Part shown: positions 1-7,816 of the stretch, piece by piece | How positions within the stretch are numbered: the first letter of the stretch is position 1 | How the letters are laid out: every line of letters starts with the position of its first letter | Notes under the pieces: model-generated | Seen by the model: the letters and a program-made list of their open reading frames with translations, nothing else | What the model was told of the DNA's origin: nothing | Databases searched by the model: none | Origin: CAUJIW01 sp963205175 | Lineage (GTDB): Bacteria; Pseudomonadota; Alphaproteobacteria; Sphingomonadales; Sphingomonadaceae | Assembly (NCBI GenBank): GCA_041060555.1 | Contig: JBEUDS010000005.1 | Reading direction: 5' to 3' (one strand) | Length of the DNA: 64,000 bases | Program-made: the position numbers and the translations under genes

Positions 1-63
1 GCCAGCCTCCGCTTCCTTCAGCACACCAATGATCTGCTCTTCTGTAAACCTCTTGCGCTTCAT
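1..63 (-). CDS. IS3-family transposase OrfA, N-terminal 21 residues only
   Basis: Reading the minus strand from the ATG at 63-61 gives MKRKRFTEEQIIGVLKEAEA, the characteristic start of IS3-family OrfA proteins, whose N-terminal helix-turn-helix binds the element ends. The gene continues beyond the left window edge, so neither its length nor the expected downstream OrfB frameshift can be judged. The identification rests on the motif plus the terminal inverted repeat just upstream. Confidence 0.75.
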   Translation of the reverse strand, partial: MKRKRFTEEQIIGVLKEAEAG

Positions 64-127
64 CTCGTCCGTCCTTCCGTAGGCTGGACTCTAATCGCAA
101 CTGGAGGAAATTACCCGGGGCAGGTCA
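1..127 (-). mobile_element. End of an IS3-family insertion sequence (truncated by window edge)
   Basis: The outer end reads TGACCTGCCCCGGGTAATTT inward from position 127 on the minus strand, which resembles the left terminal inverted repeat of IS3-family elements (TGA...CCCC). It is followed inward by an ATG-started transposase orfA at 63. The rest of the element lies outside the window. The end is about 50 bp upstream of the che operon, so the insertion forms part of that operon's upstream region. The four bases after it (128-131, CTAC) could be a target duplication, but the other end is not visible. Confidence 0.75.
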
Positions 128-179
128 CTACGACTAAAGACGTAGCAGACTAGTTTTTGTGGACTGCAAAGGAGGCATC

Positions 180-482
180 GTGCCGAAGTCGACCACCGCC
201 GAGCTGACACTCGATCCTGTCGTGACGCTGGGAAACGTCCAGGAACTACATGCCCGGCTACGCGGCGCGATGACCGCCGGCGATCTCGTGATCGATGCGA
301 TTTTGCTAGAAAAATGCGATTTTTCGCTGGTCCAGCTGCTGGTGAGCGCGTGCCGCTCGGCCGCAGCGGCCGGGCAGCGTTTGCAGCTGCGCGCCACGCC
401 GGACGGCGAACTGGCGAGCCGGTGGCGCCAGGCCGGCCTGCCGGTCGAAACATTTCAGTCACTAATATCGACTCGCCAATAG
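180..482 (+). CDS. STAS-domain protein, first gene of che operon
   Basis: A 100-residue single-domain protein with the alpha/beta pattern of STAS (anti-anti-sigma-like) domains. The helix-capping segment that carries the phosphorylatable Ser in SpoIIAA reads CDFSLVQLL here, so one Ser remains next to Asp but the usual DSSG is changed; related STAS proteins often sit at the head of che operons. The start chosen is the GTG at 180, because AAAGGAGG at 168-175 is correctly spaced for it; an in-frame GTG at 159 has no ribosome site. Its TAG stop (480-482) overlaps the AGGAGG of the next gene, so it is co-transcribed with cheY and cheA. Its role in signalling is inferred from context only. Confidence 0.8.
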   Translation: MPKSTTAELTLDPVVTLGNVQELHARLRGAMTAGDLVIDAILLEKCDFSLVQLLVSACRSAAAAGQRLQLRATPDGELASRWRQAGLPVETFQSLISTRQ

Positions 483-498
483 GAGGCGTAATACGCGT

Positions 499-867
499 AT
501 GGGCAAGCTCATTCTCAGCGTCGACGATTCACCGAGCGTGCGCCAGATGGTCAAGCTGACCCTCGCCGGGGCGGGCTATGATGTGGTGCAGGCCAATGAC
601 GGGGCGGAGGGCCTCGCCGCAGCCAGAAGCCGGCAGGCCGATCTGGTCATCACCGATCTCAATATGCCGGTGATGAACGGCATGGCGCTGATCCGCGAGC
701 TGCGCAAGCTGCCGGGTTATCAGGGCACGCCGATCCTGTTTCTCACCACGGAATCCGATGGCGAGCTGAAAAAGGAAGCACGTGCCGCCGGCGCCACGGG
801 CTGGGTCACCAAACCGTTCCAGCAGGAGCAGCTGGTGGCGGTGGTCAAGAAGGTGCTGGGGGCATGA
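499..867 (+). CDS. cheY: Chemotaxis response regulator CheY
   Basis: A 122-residue stand-alone receiver domain. The acidic pair D9-D10, phospho-acceptor D53 (in VITDLNMP), a Thr in the LFLTTES strand and Lys in VTKPF are all present, so it should be phosphorylated by CheA. No output domain is present, as expected for a motor- or sink-type CheY. AGGAGG at 481-486 precedes the ATG. The end overlaps the start of cheA by 4 bp (ATGA), implying translational coupling. Confidence 0.93.
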   Translation: MGKLILSVDDSPSVRQMVKLTLAGAGYDVVQANDGAEGLAAARSRQADLVITDLNMPVMNGMALIRELRKLPGYQGTPILFLTTESDGELKKEARAAGATGWVTKPFQQEQLVAVVKKVLGA

Positions 868-2849
868 CCGCCAACGATCCCACCGCCGTGTTCCTGACCG
901 AGGCGCAGGAACTGCTGGAGCAGCTCGAACAGTCGCTGCTCGACCTGCATGGCGCGCTCGACGATTCCGATCTGATCGACGGCGCCTTCCGCGCGTTGCA
1001 TACCATCAAGGGCTCGGGCTCGATGTTCGGCTTTGATGCCGTGGCGGCCTTCACCCACCATGTCGAGACCGCCTTCGATCTCGTGCGCAAGGGTCATCTG
1101 GCGACCACGCCGGCGCTGATCGATGTAGCGCTCGCCGCGCGCGATCATATCCGGCGGCTGATCGAAACGCCGGATGTCGTCGATCCCCAGCGCGGTCCGG
1201 CCATTCTGGCCGACCTTGACGCGGTGATTGCCGATGGCGGCGAGACCGATGCGACGTCGACACCGACGACTGCGCCGATCGCTGCACGCCATCGTTATCG
1301 CATTTGTATCAAACTGCCGGAGGATGCTCTGACCACCGGCAACAACCCGCTGCTGCTGCTGGACGAGCTGCGCGCGCTGGGCGAGGCCGAGGTCACGGCA
1401 ATCGTCGACGACGTGCCGACGCTCGACGCGCTGCAACCCGACGTCTGCACGTTCGGCTGGGTTATCGAACTGGAGACCGAGGCGCCGAAGTCGGCGATCG
1501 AGGATGTCTTCCTGTTTCTGCTCGACGACATGACGCTGGACATCGAGGAGAGCGCCGTGCCGTCGCCCGTCGCCCCGGTGGCGCCGACGGTGGTTGAACC
1601 GGCGATCCCCGCAGCGTCCGTCGCTGCGCCGGCGGCGCCGGTGGCCGCCAACGATGAACGCCACAGCGACAAGGCAACCGCCAGCCTGCGGGTCTCCGCC
1701 GAACGTCTGGATGAACTGATGGACCGGGTCGGCGAACTGGTGATTGCCCAGGCCCGCCTGCGTCAGGTGGCAACCCATTCCGACGACCAGCAGGTCAAGT
1801 CCATCGCCGAGGAAATCGAGCGGCTGGTCCTTGACCTGCGGGATACCACCATGGGCATTCGCCTGGTGCCGATCGGCTCGCTGTTCGGGCGCTTCCGCCG
1901 CCTGGTCCACGATCTGTCGCGCGATCTCGGCAAGGACGTGGTGCTGACCACGTCCGGCGAGGAGACCGAGCTCGACAAGACCGTGATCGACCGGCTGGCC
2001 GACCCGCTGGTGCACCTGATCCGCAATGCCATCGATCATGGCCTGGAGTATGCCGCCGACCGCAGCGCCGCCGGCAAAGCCGCCAGCGGTTCGCTCAAGC
2101 TCGCCGCGCGTCATGCCGGGGATCGCATCCTCATCACCATCAGCGACGATGGTCGCGGGCTTGATCGGGCGCGCATCCGCCGCCGGGCGGAGGAGAACGG
2201 CCTCATCGCGCCGGAGGCCGAACTCACCGACCCGGAACTGCTGCAGCTGATCTTCCAGCCGGGCTTCTCCACCGCCGCCCAGGTGACCAATGTCTCCGGT
2301 CGCGGCGTTGGCATGGACGTGGTCAAGAAAACCATCGAAACGCTGCGCGGCGCCATCGACGTGCGCAGCAGGCCGGGCGCCGGCACCGACATCGTGCTCA
2401 GCCTGCCGCTGACACTGGCGATCATCGACGGCCTGCTGGTGCGCATCGGCACCGGTCGCTACGTGATACCGCTGTCGGCGGTCGAAGAATGCGTCGAGCT
2501 GACGCCGGACGATGATCGCCGGTCGCAGGGGCGCAATTTCCTCAACATCCGGGGTGATTTGGTGCCGTTCCTGCGCCTGCGGGAGCTGTTCAACCTGTCG
2601 ACGCCGCCCGATCCCTACCAGAAGGTGGTGGTGGTGTCCTCCGGCGACAATCGGGTCGGCCTGGTGGTCGATCAGGTGCTGGGCGACCACCAGACCGTCA
2701 TCAAGTCGTTGTCGAAGCTGCATGCCAATGTCGCCACCTTCTCCGGTGCGACCATTCTGGGCGACGGCACCTGCGCGCTCATCCTTGAGGTCGATCATCT
2801 GGTGCAATTCGGTCAGGCGCTCGAGGAGCGCCTGAAGGCGGCGAGCTGA
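864..2849 (+). CDS. cheA: Chemotaxis histidine kinase CheA
   Basis: A 661-residue cytoplasmic kinase that phosphorylates CheY and CheB in response to receptors. Domain order: HPt domain (residues about 1-110, phospho-His H46 in ALHTIKGSG), a middle region about 140-230 of the kind found in place of P2, an Ala/Pro/Val-rich linker (about 230-270), dimerisation helices (DELMDRVGELVIAQ), an ATP-binding domain with N box (HLIRNAIDHGLE), DDGRGLD and GRGVGMDVV, then a CheW-like C-terminal domain. It overlaps cheY by 4 bp and is followed 11 bp later by cheW. Length and motifs are complete. Confidence 0.96.
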   Translation: MTANDPTAVFLTEAQELLEQLEQSLLDLHGALDDSDLIDGAFRALHTIKGSGSMFGFDAVAAFTHHVETAFDLVRKGHLATTPALIDVALAARDHIRRLIETPDVVDPQRGPAILADLDAVIADGGETDATSTPTTAPIAARHRYRICIKLPEDALTTGNNPLLLLDELRALGEAEVTAIVDDVPTLDALQPDVCTFGWVIELETEAPKSAIEDVFLFLLDDMTLDIEESAVPSPVAPVAPTVVEPAIPAASVAAPAAPVAANDERHSDKATASLRVSAERLDELMDRVGELVIAQARLRQVATHSDDQQVKSIAEEIERLVLDLRDTTMGIRLVPIGSLFGRFRRLVHDLSRDLGKDVVLTTSGEETELDKTVIDRLADPLVHLIRNAIDHGLEYAADRSAAGKAASGSLKLAARHAGDRILITISDDGRGLDRARIRRRAEENGLIAPEAELTDPELLQLIFQPGFSTAAQVTNVSGRGVGMDVVKKTIETLRGAIDVRSRPGAGTDIVLSLPLTLAIIDGLLVRIGTGRYVIPLSAVEECVELTPDDDRRSQGRNFLNIRGDLVPFLRLRELFNLSTPPDPYQKVVVVSSGDNRVGLVVDQVLGDHQTVIKSLSKLHANVATFSGATILGDGTCALILEVDHLVQFGQALEERLKAAS

Positions 2850-2860
2850 GGAGGCCGGCC

Positions 2861-3340
2861 ATGACCCTGAGCAATATCGACGGCGCCTTGCAGGTGCTCA
2901 CCATCGATCTCAACGGCGAGACCTTCGCGCTGGAGGCGGGGCTGGTGCGGGAAATTCTCGACACCGTCCACGTCACCGACGTGCCGGGCGCCGATCCGTT
3001 CGTCAGCGGGCTGATCAATGTGCGCGGCCGGGTGGTGCCCTTGGCCGATCCGCGGCTGCGCTTCGGCATGAACGCGGCGGCCGCGACCATCGATTCCCGC
3101 TTCGTCGTCATCGAGATCGATCTCGACGGCGATCCGACAACCATCGCCCTGCGCGCCGACAAGGTGCACGAGGTCACCGAGTTGCCGGTGGAGACATTGG
3201 AGGCAACGCCGGCCATCGGCATGAAATGGCGGCCGGAATATATCCGCTGCGTCGGCAAGCGCGGTGAGGATTTCGTGATCGTCCTCGACATCGAGCGGGT
3301 CCTGACGGGCCAGCTTCTGCCGGACATGGCGCTCCACTGA
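2861..3340 (+). CDS. cheW: Coupling protein CheW (copy 1)
   Basis: A 159-residue CheW-domain protein that links receptors to CheA. It shows the typical VREILD, PFVSGLINVRGRVVPL and VADKVHEV-like segments (here RADKVHEVTELP). A good ribosome site (GAGGAGG) precedes the ATG. It lies between cheA and a chemoreceptor gene; a second cheW follows that receptor. The two CheW proteins are clearly different in sequence, so they may couple different receptors. Confidence 0.93.
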   Translation: MTLSNIDGALQVLTIDLNGETFALEAGLVREILDTVHVTDVPGADPFVSGLINVRGRVVPLADPRLRFGMNAAAATIDSRFVVIEIDLDGDPTTIALRADKVHEVTELPVETLEATPAIGMKWRPEYIRCVGKRGEDFVIVLDIERVLTGQLLPDMALH

Positions 3341-3417
3341 GATCGGCGCGCACCACCCAACAGCCCCTCATGACCCATGCAGCCCGAACAGGGCACCCCA
3401 GATCCAGGAGAAATCCC

Positions 3418-5229
3418 ATGCGTTTCACCATCAAGGCCAAGCTCGGCCTCGCTTTCAGTGCCGTCATCGTGTTGTCCGGCGTGTCGTCCTATTTCGGTGT
3501 CAGCCAGCTCGGCCACATCAATGACGGCATGACCGCCATGATCGAAGGCCCGGTGCGACTGGGCCAGACGGCCCAGGAAATGAAGATCGACATGCTGCAG
3601 GCCATCCGGTCGGAAAAGAATCTCATTCTGGCCACCGACCGGGAGTCGATGAAAAAGTCCGCGCAGGAAATGGCGGAGACCCGTCAAAAAATCGACAGTG
3701 AGGTGGAAGAGTATCGCCGTTCAGCCAGCGAAGAGGGTCGTCGCCGCGCCGCGGCCTTCCAGGCTGAATGGAAAAACTACCTCGCCGTCCAGGACGAGGT
3801 GCAGGAAATCGTCTTCGCCGGCCAGCCGGAGCGCGCCAACACCCTGTCGAGCCAGGAGGGCCGCACCTACCGCCGTAACGCCGAGAAACACCTCAACAGC
3901 ATTGTCGAGCTGAACAACCAGCGTATCCGGCAGGCCCAGGTGGCGGCCGAGGAGGCCTATGGTCAGGCCCGCACGCTGCTCATCACGCTCGCGCTCGGCG
4001 CCCTGGCCATCGGCGCCGCCGCGGCGGCCTTCATCGCCATCGGTATCAGCCGTGGCCTGTCGCGAGCCATTCACCTCGCCGACGCCGTCGCCATCGGTGA
4101 CCTCAACGCCCGGGTCGAGGTGACCTCCGACGACGAGGTGAAGGACCTGGTCGACGCGCTGTCCCGCATGACCGCCAACCTGCGCGAAACCGCGGCGGTT
4201 GCCGACGCCATCGCCGGCGGCGACCTGACGGTGCGGCCGCAGCGTCTGTCGGAACAGGATACGCTGGGCATCGCGCTCGAGCGGATGGTGGACAAGCTGG
4301 GTGTTGTCGTCGCCGATGCCATCGCCGCCGCCGACACCGTGTCCTCGGGCAGCCAACAGTTGTCGGCTGGTGCCGAACAGCTGTCGCAGGGCGCCACCGA
4401 GCAGGCCTCGTCGGCCGAGGAAGCCTCCTCGTCGATGGAAGAGATGGCCTCCAACATCAAGCAGAACGCCGACAACGCCCAGCAGACCGAGAAGATCGCC
4501 CGCCAGTCGGCCACGGACGCCCAGGCCAGCGGCGAGGCAGTGGGCCGGGCCATGGAGGCGATGCAGATCATCGCCGAGAAAATCACCATCGTGCAGGAAA
4601 TCGCCCGTCAGACCGACCTGCTGGCGCTCAACGCCGCCGTCGAGGCCGCCCGCGCCGGCGAGCACGGCAAGGGCTTCGCGGTGGTCGCCTCGGAGGTGCG
4701 CAAGCTCGCTGAACGCAGCCAGTCGGCGGCGGCGGAAATCTCCAACATGTCCTCCCAGACCGTAAAGGCCGCCCAGGAAGCAAGCGAGATGCTGACCCGG
4801 CTGGTGCCGGACATCAAGCGCACGGCCGAACTGGTGTCGGAGATCAGCGCCGCCTGCCGCGAGCAGGACATCGGCGCGGACCAGATCAACCAGGCGATCC
4901 AGCAGCTCGACAAGGTGACCCAGCAGAATGCCGGCGCGGCCGAGGAAATGTCCTCGACGTCGGAGGAGCTGGCGGCGCAGTCGGAGCGTCTGCAGGCCAA
5001 CATCTCCTACTTCCGCATCGATGCCGTCGATCAACGCGGCCCGGCCCGTCCGGAAACGCGGCGCGCGCAGCCGGCCACGGCCGCTCGCAAGGCGCTGCCG
5101 GCCAAGGCCGCGACGTCGGCACGGGCGGTCAAGGCCAACGGTCATGCCCACCATGCCAACGGCTTCGCGCTCAACCTGAGCACCGGCGGCGCGGATGCCC
5201 GTGATGCCGACTTCGAGCGGATGCAGTAA
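3418..5229 (+). CDS. Membrane methyl-accepting chemotaxis protein
   Basis: A 603-residue transducer. Transmembrane segment 1 lies at about residues 8-30, a helical periplasmic region (4HB type) to about 190, transmembrane segment 2 at about 193-216, then a HAMP domain and a long cytoplasmic helical hairpin. The tip is canonical (QTDLLALNAAVEAARAGEHG, then GKGFAVVASEVRKLAERS). The C-terminus is a 70-residue Ala/Pro/Lys/His-rich tail without a CheR-docking pentapeptide that I recognise. The start at 3418 is set by CCAGGAG; an upstream in-frame ATG at 3370 has no such site. It lies between the two cheW genes. Confidence 0.93.
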   Translation: MRFTIKAKLGLAFSAVIVLSGVSSYFGVSQLGHINDGMTAMIEGPVRLGQTAQEMKIDMLQAIRSEKNLILATDRESMKKSAQEMAETRQKIDSEVEEYRRSASEEGRRRAAAFQAEWKNYLAVQDEVQEIVFAGQPERANTLSSQEGRTYRRNAEKHLNSIVELNNQRIRQAQVAAEEAYGQARTLLITLALGALAIGAAAAAFIAIGISRGLSRAIHLADAVAIGDLNARVEVTSDDEVKDLVDALSRMTANLRETAAVADAIAGGDLTVRPQRLSEQDTLGIALERMVDKLGVVVADAIAAADTVSSGSQQLSAGAEQLSQGATEQASSAEEASSSMEEMASNIKQNADNAQQTEKIARQSATDAQASGEAVGRAMEAMQIIAEKITIVQEIARQTDLLALNAAVEAARAGEHGKGFAVVASEVRKLAERSQSAAAEISNMSSQTVKAAQEASEMLTRLVPDIKRTAELVSEISAACREQDIGADQINQAIQQLDKVTQQNAGAAEEMSSTSEELAAQSERLQANISYFRIDAVDQRGPARPETRRAQPATAARKALPAKAATSARAVKANGHAHHANGFALNLSTGGADARDADFERMQ

Positions 5230-5248
5230 GTGAGGATCGGCGAACGCC

Positions 5249-5722
5249 ATGACGCAATCGATGGAACAGTATGTCACGCTTGGCCTGGGCCGGGAGGTCT
5301 TCGCCGTACCGGTTCAGGCTGTGCGGGAAATTCTCGACATGCGGCCCATGACCGCCATTCCCGAGGCCCCGGCCTATTTCGGCGGCCTGATCGATGTCCG
5401 CAACGAGAGCATACCGGTTATCGATCTCCGCCGGAAACTGGGACTGCCTGAGGTCGCGGTCACCGAAAGCAGCCGCATTCTGGTCACCGCGGTGGCGGGG
5501 GCCGGGCGGGAGCTGGTGCTGGGCCTGGTCGCCGATCGGGTGATCGAGGTCATCGCGCTGGAAGCCGCCGCGGTGGAGGCCGCGCCCGACATCGGCGTGC
5601 GCTGGCGCTCCGACTACATCCGCGGCATCGGGCGCAACAGTCAGGGTTTTGTCATCATTCTGGACCTTGCCCGCCTGTTCGCCACCGAGCAGCAGATGTT
5701 CATCGGCACCGAGGCAGCCTGA
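5249..5722 (+). CDS. cheW: Coupling protein CheW (copy 2)
   Basis: A 157-residue CheW-domain protein with the usual core (FAVPVQAVREILDM, YFGGLIDVRNESIPVIDLR, GLVADRVIEVIAL). It begins 19 bp after the chemoreceptor stop and precedes cheR. As in copy 1, the fold is two five-stranded SH3-like barrels with no catalytic residues. Presence beside a receptor suggests that it couples this receptor to the CheA encoded upstream. Confidence 0.93.
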   Translation: MTQSMEQYVTLGLGREVFAVPVQAVREILDMRPMTAIPEAPAYFGGLIDVRNESIPVIDLRRKLGLPEVAVTESSRILVTAVAGAGRELVLGLVADRVIEVIALEAAAVEAAPDIGVRWRSDYIRGIGRNSQGFVIILDLARLFATEQQMFIGTEAA

Positions 5723-5766
5723 GGCGGCACGATGCCCACACCCGCTCACACCAGGGAAGTATCGTC

Positions 5767-6720
5767 ATGCTGCACCCGTCTGTTCCGTCGTCCGGTACGC
5801 GCGCAACCGGCGCCCTGGCCGGGGTCGTGATGCGCTCTGTCGACACCATGATCGAGGCCGACGTCGAGGTGGGGCCGCGCCCCGGTCTGGGGCAGCTCAG
5901 CCAGCGCGACTTCGACCGGCTGGCGGCGTTCATTCAGGACTACAGCGGCATCAAGATGCCGATGTCGAAAAAGACCATGCTGGAGGGCCGGTTGCGCCGG
6001 CGCCTGCGCAGCCATGGCCTGGCGACCTTCGATGCCTATTGTCGCTTCCTGTTCGACGACGGCGGTCTGGAAGACGAGGCGCCGCATCTGATCGATGTGG
6101 TCACCACCAACAAGACCGACTTCTTCCGCGAGCCGGAGCATTTCGACTTCCTGATGAGCCATCTGCTGCCGGCGATGCTGGGGGACGGGCGGGGGCGGGC
6201 CTCGACGCCGATCAAGATCTGGAGCGCCGCCAGCTCGACCGGGGCGGAGGCCTATACGCTGGCGATGCTGATGGCCGAGGCGCGCCGGCGGGTGCCGGAC
6301 CTGACGACCTATATTCTCGGCACCGACATTTGCCATGACGTGCTCAGCACCGCCGTCGATGGCATCTACCCCGAAGCGATGCTGGAGCCCATCCCCGAGG
6401 AGTTGCGCCGGCTGTACACCCGTCGGGGCCGCGGCCGGGCGCGCGGCCAGTTCCGCATGGCGCCGGAGCTGCGGGCGCAGGTGCATTTCGGCCGCCTCAA
6501 CCTGATGGACTCGAGCTTCCCGGTCGATCGCGACATGGACCTGATCTTCTGTCGCAACATTCTCATCTACTTCGACAAGCCGACGCAGCAGCGGGTGCTG
6601 GAGCGCCTGACGGAGCATTTGCGCCCGGGTGGTCACCTGGTGCTTGGCCATTCCGAAAGCTTCAGCGGCCGGTCGCTGCCTCTCAAGCAGGTCGTTGCCA
6701 CGGTTTTCCGCAAGGTCTGA
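5767..6720 (+). CDS. cheR: Chemoreceptor glutamate methyltransferase CheR
   Basis: A 317-residue SAM-dependent enzyme that methylates receptor glutamates. The N-terminal helical domain contains YSGIKMPMSKKTMLEGRLRR and NKTDFFREPEHF; the SAM-binding part follows with IWSAASSTGAEAYTLAM and DLIFCRNILIYFD. The first 45 residues are weakly conserved; a start at the ATG at 5830 is possible, but GGGAAG precedes 5767. cheB starts 4 bp after the stop. Confidence 0.95.
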   Translation: MLHPSVPSSGTRATGALAGVVMRSVDTMIEADVEVGPRPGLGQLSQRDFDRLAAFIQDYSGIKMPMSKKTMLEGRLRRRLRSHGLATFDAYCRFLFDDGGLEDEAPHLIDVVTTNKTDFFREPEHFDFLMSHLLPAMLGDGRGRASTPIKIWSAASSTGAEAYTLAMLMAEARRRVPDLTTYILGTDICHDVLSTAVDGIYPEAMLEPIPEELRRLYTRRGRGRARGQFRMAPELRAQVHFGRLNLMDSSFPVDRDMDLIFCRNILIYFDKPTQQRVLERLTEHLRPGGHLVLGHSESFSGRSLPLKQVVATVFRKV

Positions 6721-6724
6721 TCTG

Positions 6725-7816
6725 ATGCAGAAAACCCGCGTCCTGATTGTCGACGACTCCGCCGCCGTCCGGCAGGCGTTGACGGCGATCATGAGCGCCG
6801 ACCCGCGTCTGGAAGTCATCGGTTCGGCCAGCGATCCGTTTGTCGCCGCCCGCCGCATCCAGACTGAAGTGCCCGATGTCATCACGCTCGACGTCGAGAT
6901 GCAGCGCATGGACGGCATCACTTTCCTGCGCAAGATCATGAGCCAGCACCCCATTCCGGTGGTGATGTGTTCGTCGCTCACCGAAGAGGGCTCGGCGACC
7001 CTGCTGCAGGCGCTGGAAGCCGGCGCGGTCGACGTCATCCTCAAGCCACGGGTGGACGTGGTGCAGCATCTGCAGGATGCCAGCGTCCGCATCTGCGATG
7101 CCGTGCGGGCGGCGGGGCATGCCCGGCTCAACCGGCGGCCGCCGCCGCGCTCGGCGGTGCCCGACGACAAGGCGCGCGTTCAGGCCAGGCTGACCGCCGA
7201 TGCGGTGCTGCCGCCGCCTCCGGCCCATGGCGCCATGGCACGGACCACCGAGAAGGTGATCTGCGTGGGCGCCTCCACCGGCGGCACCGAGGCGCTGCGC
7301 CATGTGTTCGAAAGCCTGCCGCCGGATTGCCCGGGGATCGTGGTCGTGCAGCACATGCCGGAGCGCTTCACGGAATCCTTTGCCCGCCGGCTCGACAGCC
7401 TGTGCGCCTGCGACGTCAAGGAAGCCGCCGACGGCGACACGGTGCTGCGCGGGCGCGTGCTGATCGCGCCGGGCAATCGCCATGTGCTGCTCCAGCGCAG
7501 CGGCGCGCGCTATCATGTCGCCATCAAGGACGGTCCGCTGGTCAGCCGTCATCGGCCGTCGGTCGACGTGCTGTTCCGCTCGGCGGCGCGCACCGCCGGC
7601 AGCAACGCCGTCGGCATCATCCTTACCGGCATGGGCGACGACGGCGCCCAGGGCATGCGGGAACTCAAGGCCGCAGGGGCCAGCACCGTCGCCCAGGACG
7701 AAGCCACCTCGGTGGTGTTTGGCATGCCGCGCGAGGCTATTGCCACCGGTTGCATCGACCGGGTGCTGTCGCTGGGCCAGATCGCCGCAGAAATCATGAG
7801 GCTCGGAAACCGATGA
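6725..7816 (+). CDS. cheB: Chemoreceptor glutamate methylesterase CheB
   Basis: A 363-residue protein with an N-terminal receiver domain (D10, D11, phospho-acceptor D56 in ITLDVEMQ, K in ILKPR) and a C-terminal methylesterase domain with catalytic Ser in GASTGGTEAL, His in VVVQHMPERF and Asp in TGMGDDGAQGM. It removes methyl groups (or deamidates) on receptors when phosphorylated by CheA. The ATG at 6725 fits the gene tightly after cheR; the reading frame is open further upstream but inside cheR. Its stop overlaps the next gene as ATGA. Confidence 0.95.
   Translation: MQKTRVLIVDDSAAVRQALTAIMSADPRLEVIGSASDPFVAARRIQTEVPDVITLDVEMQRMDGITFLRKIMSQHPIPVVMCSSLTEEGSATLLQALEAGAVDVILKPRVDVVQHLQDASVRICDAVRAAGHARLNRRPPPRSAVPDDKARVQARLTADAVLPPPPAHGAMARTTEKVICVGASTGGTEALRHVFESLPPDCPGIVVVQHMPERFTESFARRLDSLCACDVKEAADGDTVLRGRVLIAPGNRHVLLQRSGARYHVAIKDGPLVSRHRPSVDVLFRSAARTAGSNAVGIILTGMGDDGAQGMRELKAAGASTVAQDEATSVVFGMPREAIATGCIDRVLSLGQIAAEIMRLGNR

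Noticed and set aside
159..182. GTG at 159 as start of the STAS gene
   Set aside because: It has no ribosome site; AAAGGAGG is correctly spaced for the GTG at 180.
720..2807. A 695-codon minus-strand frame opposite cheA
   Set aside because: cheA has all catalytic motifs on the other strand; the antisense product has no recognisable domain.
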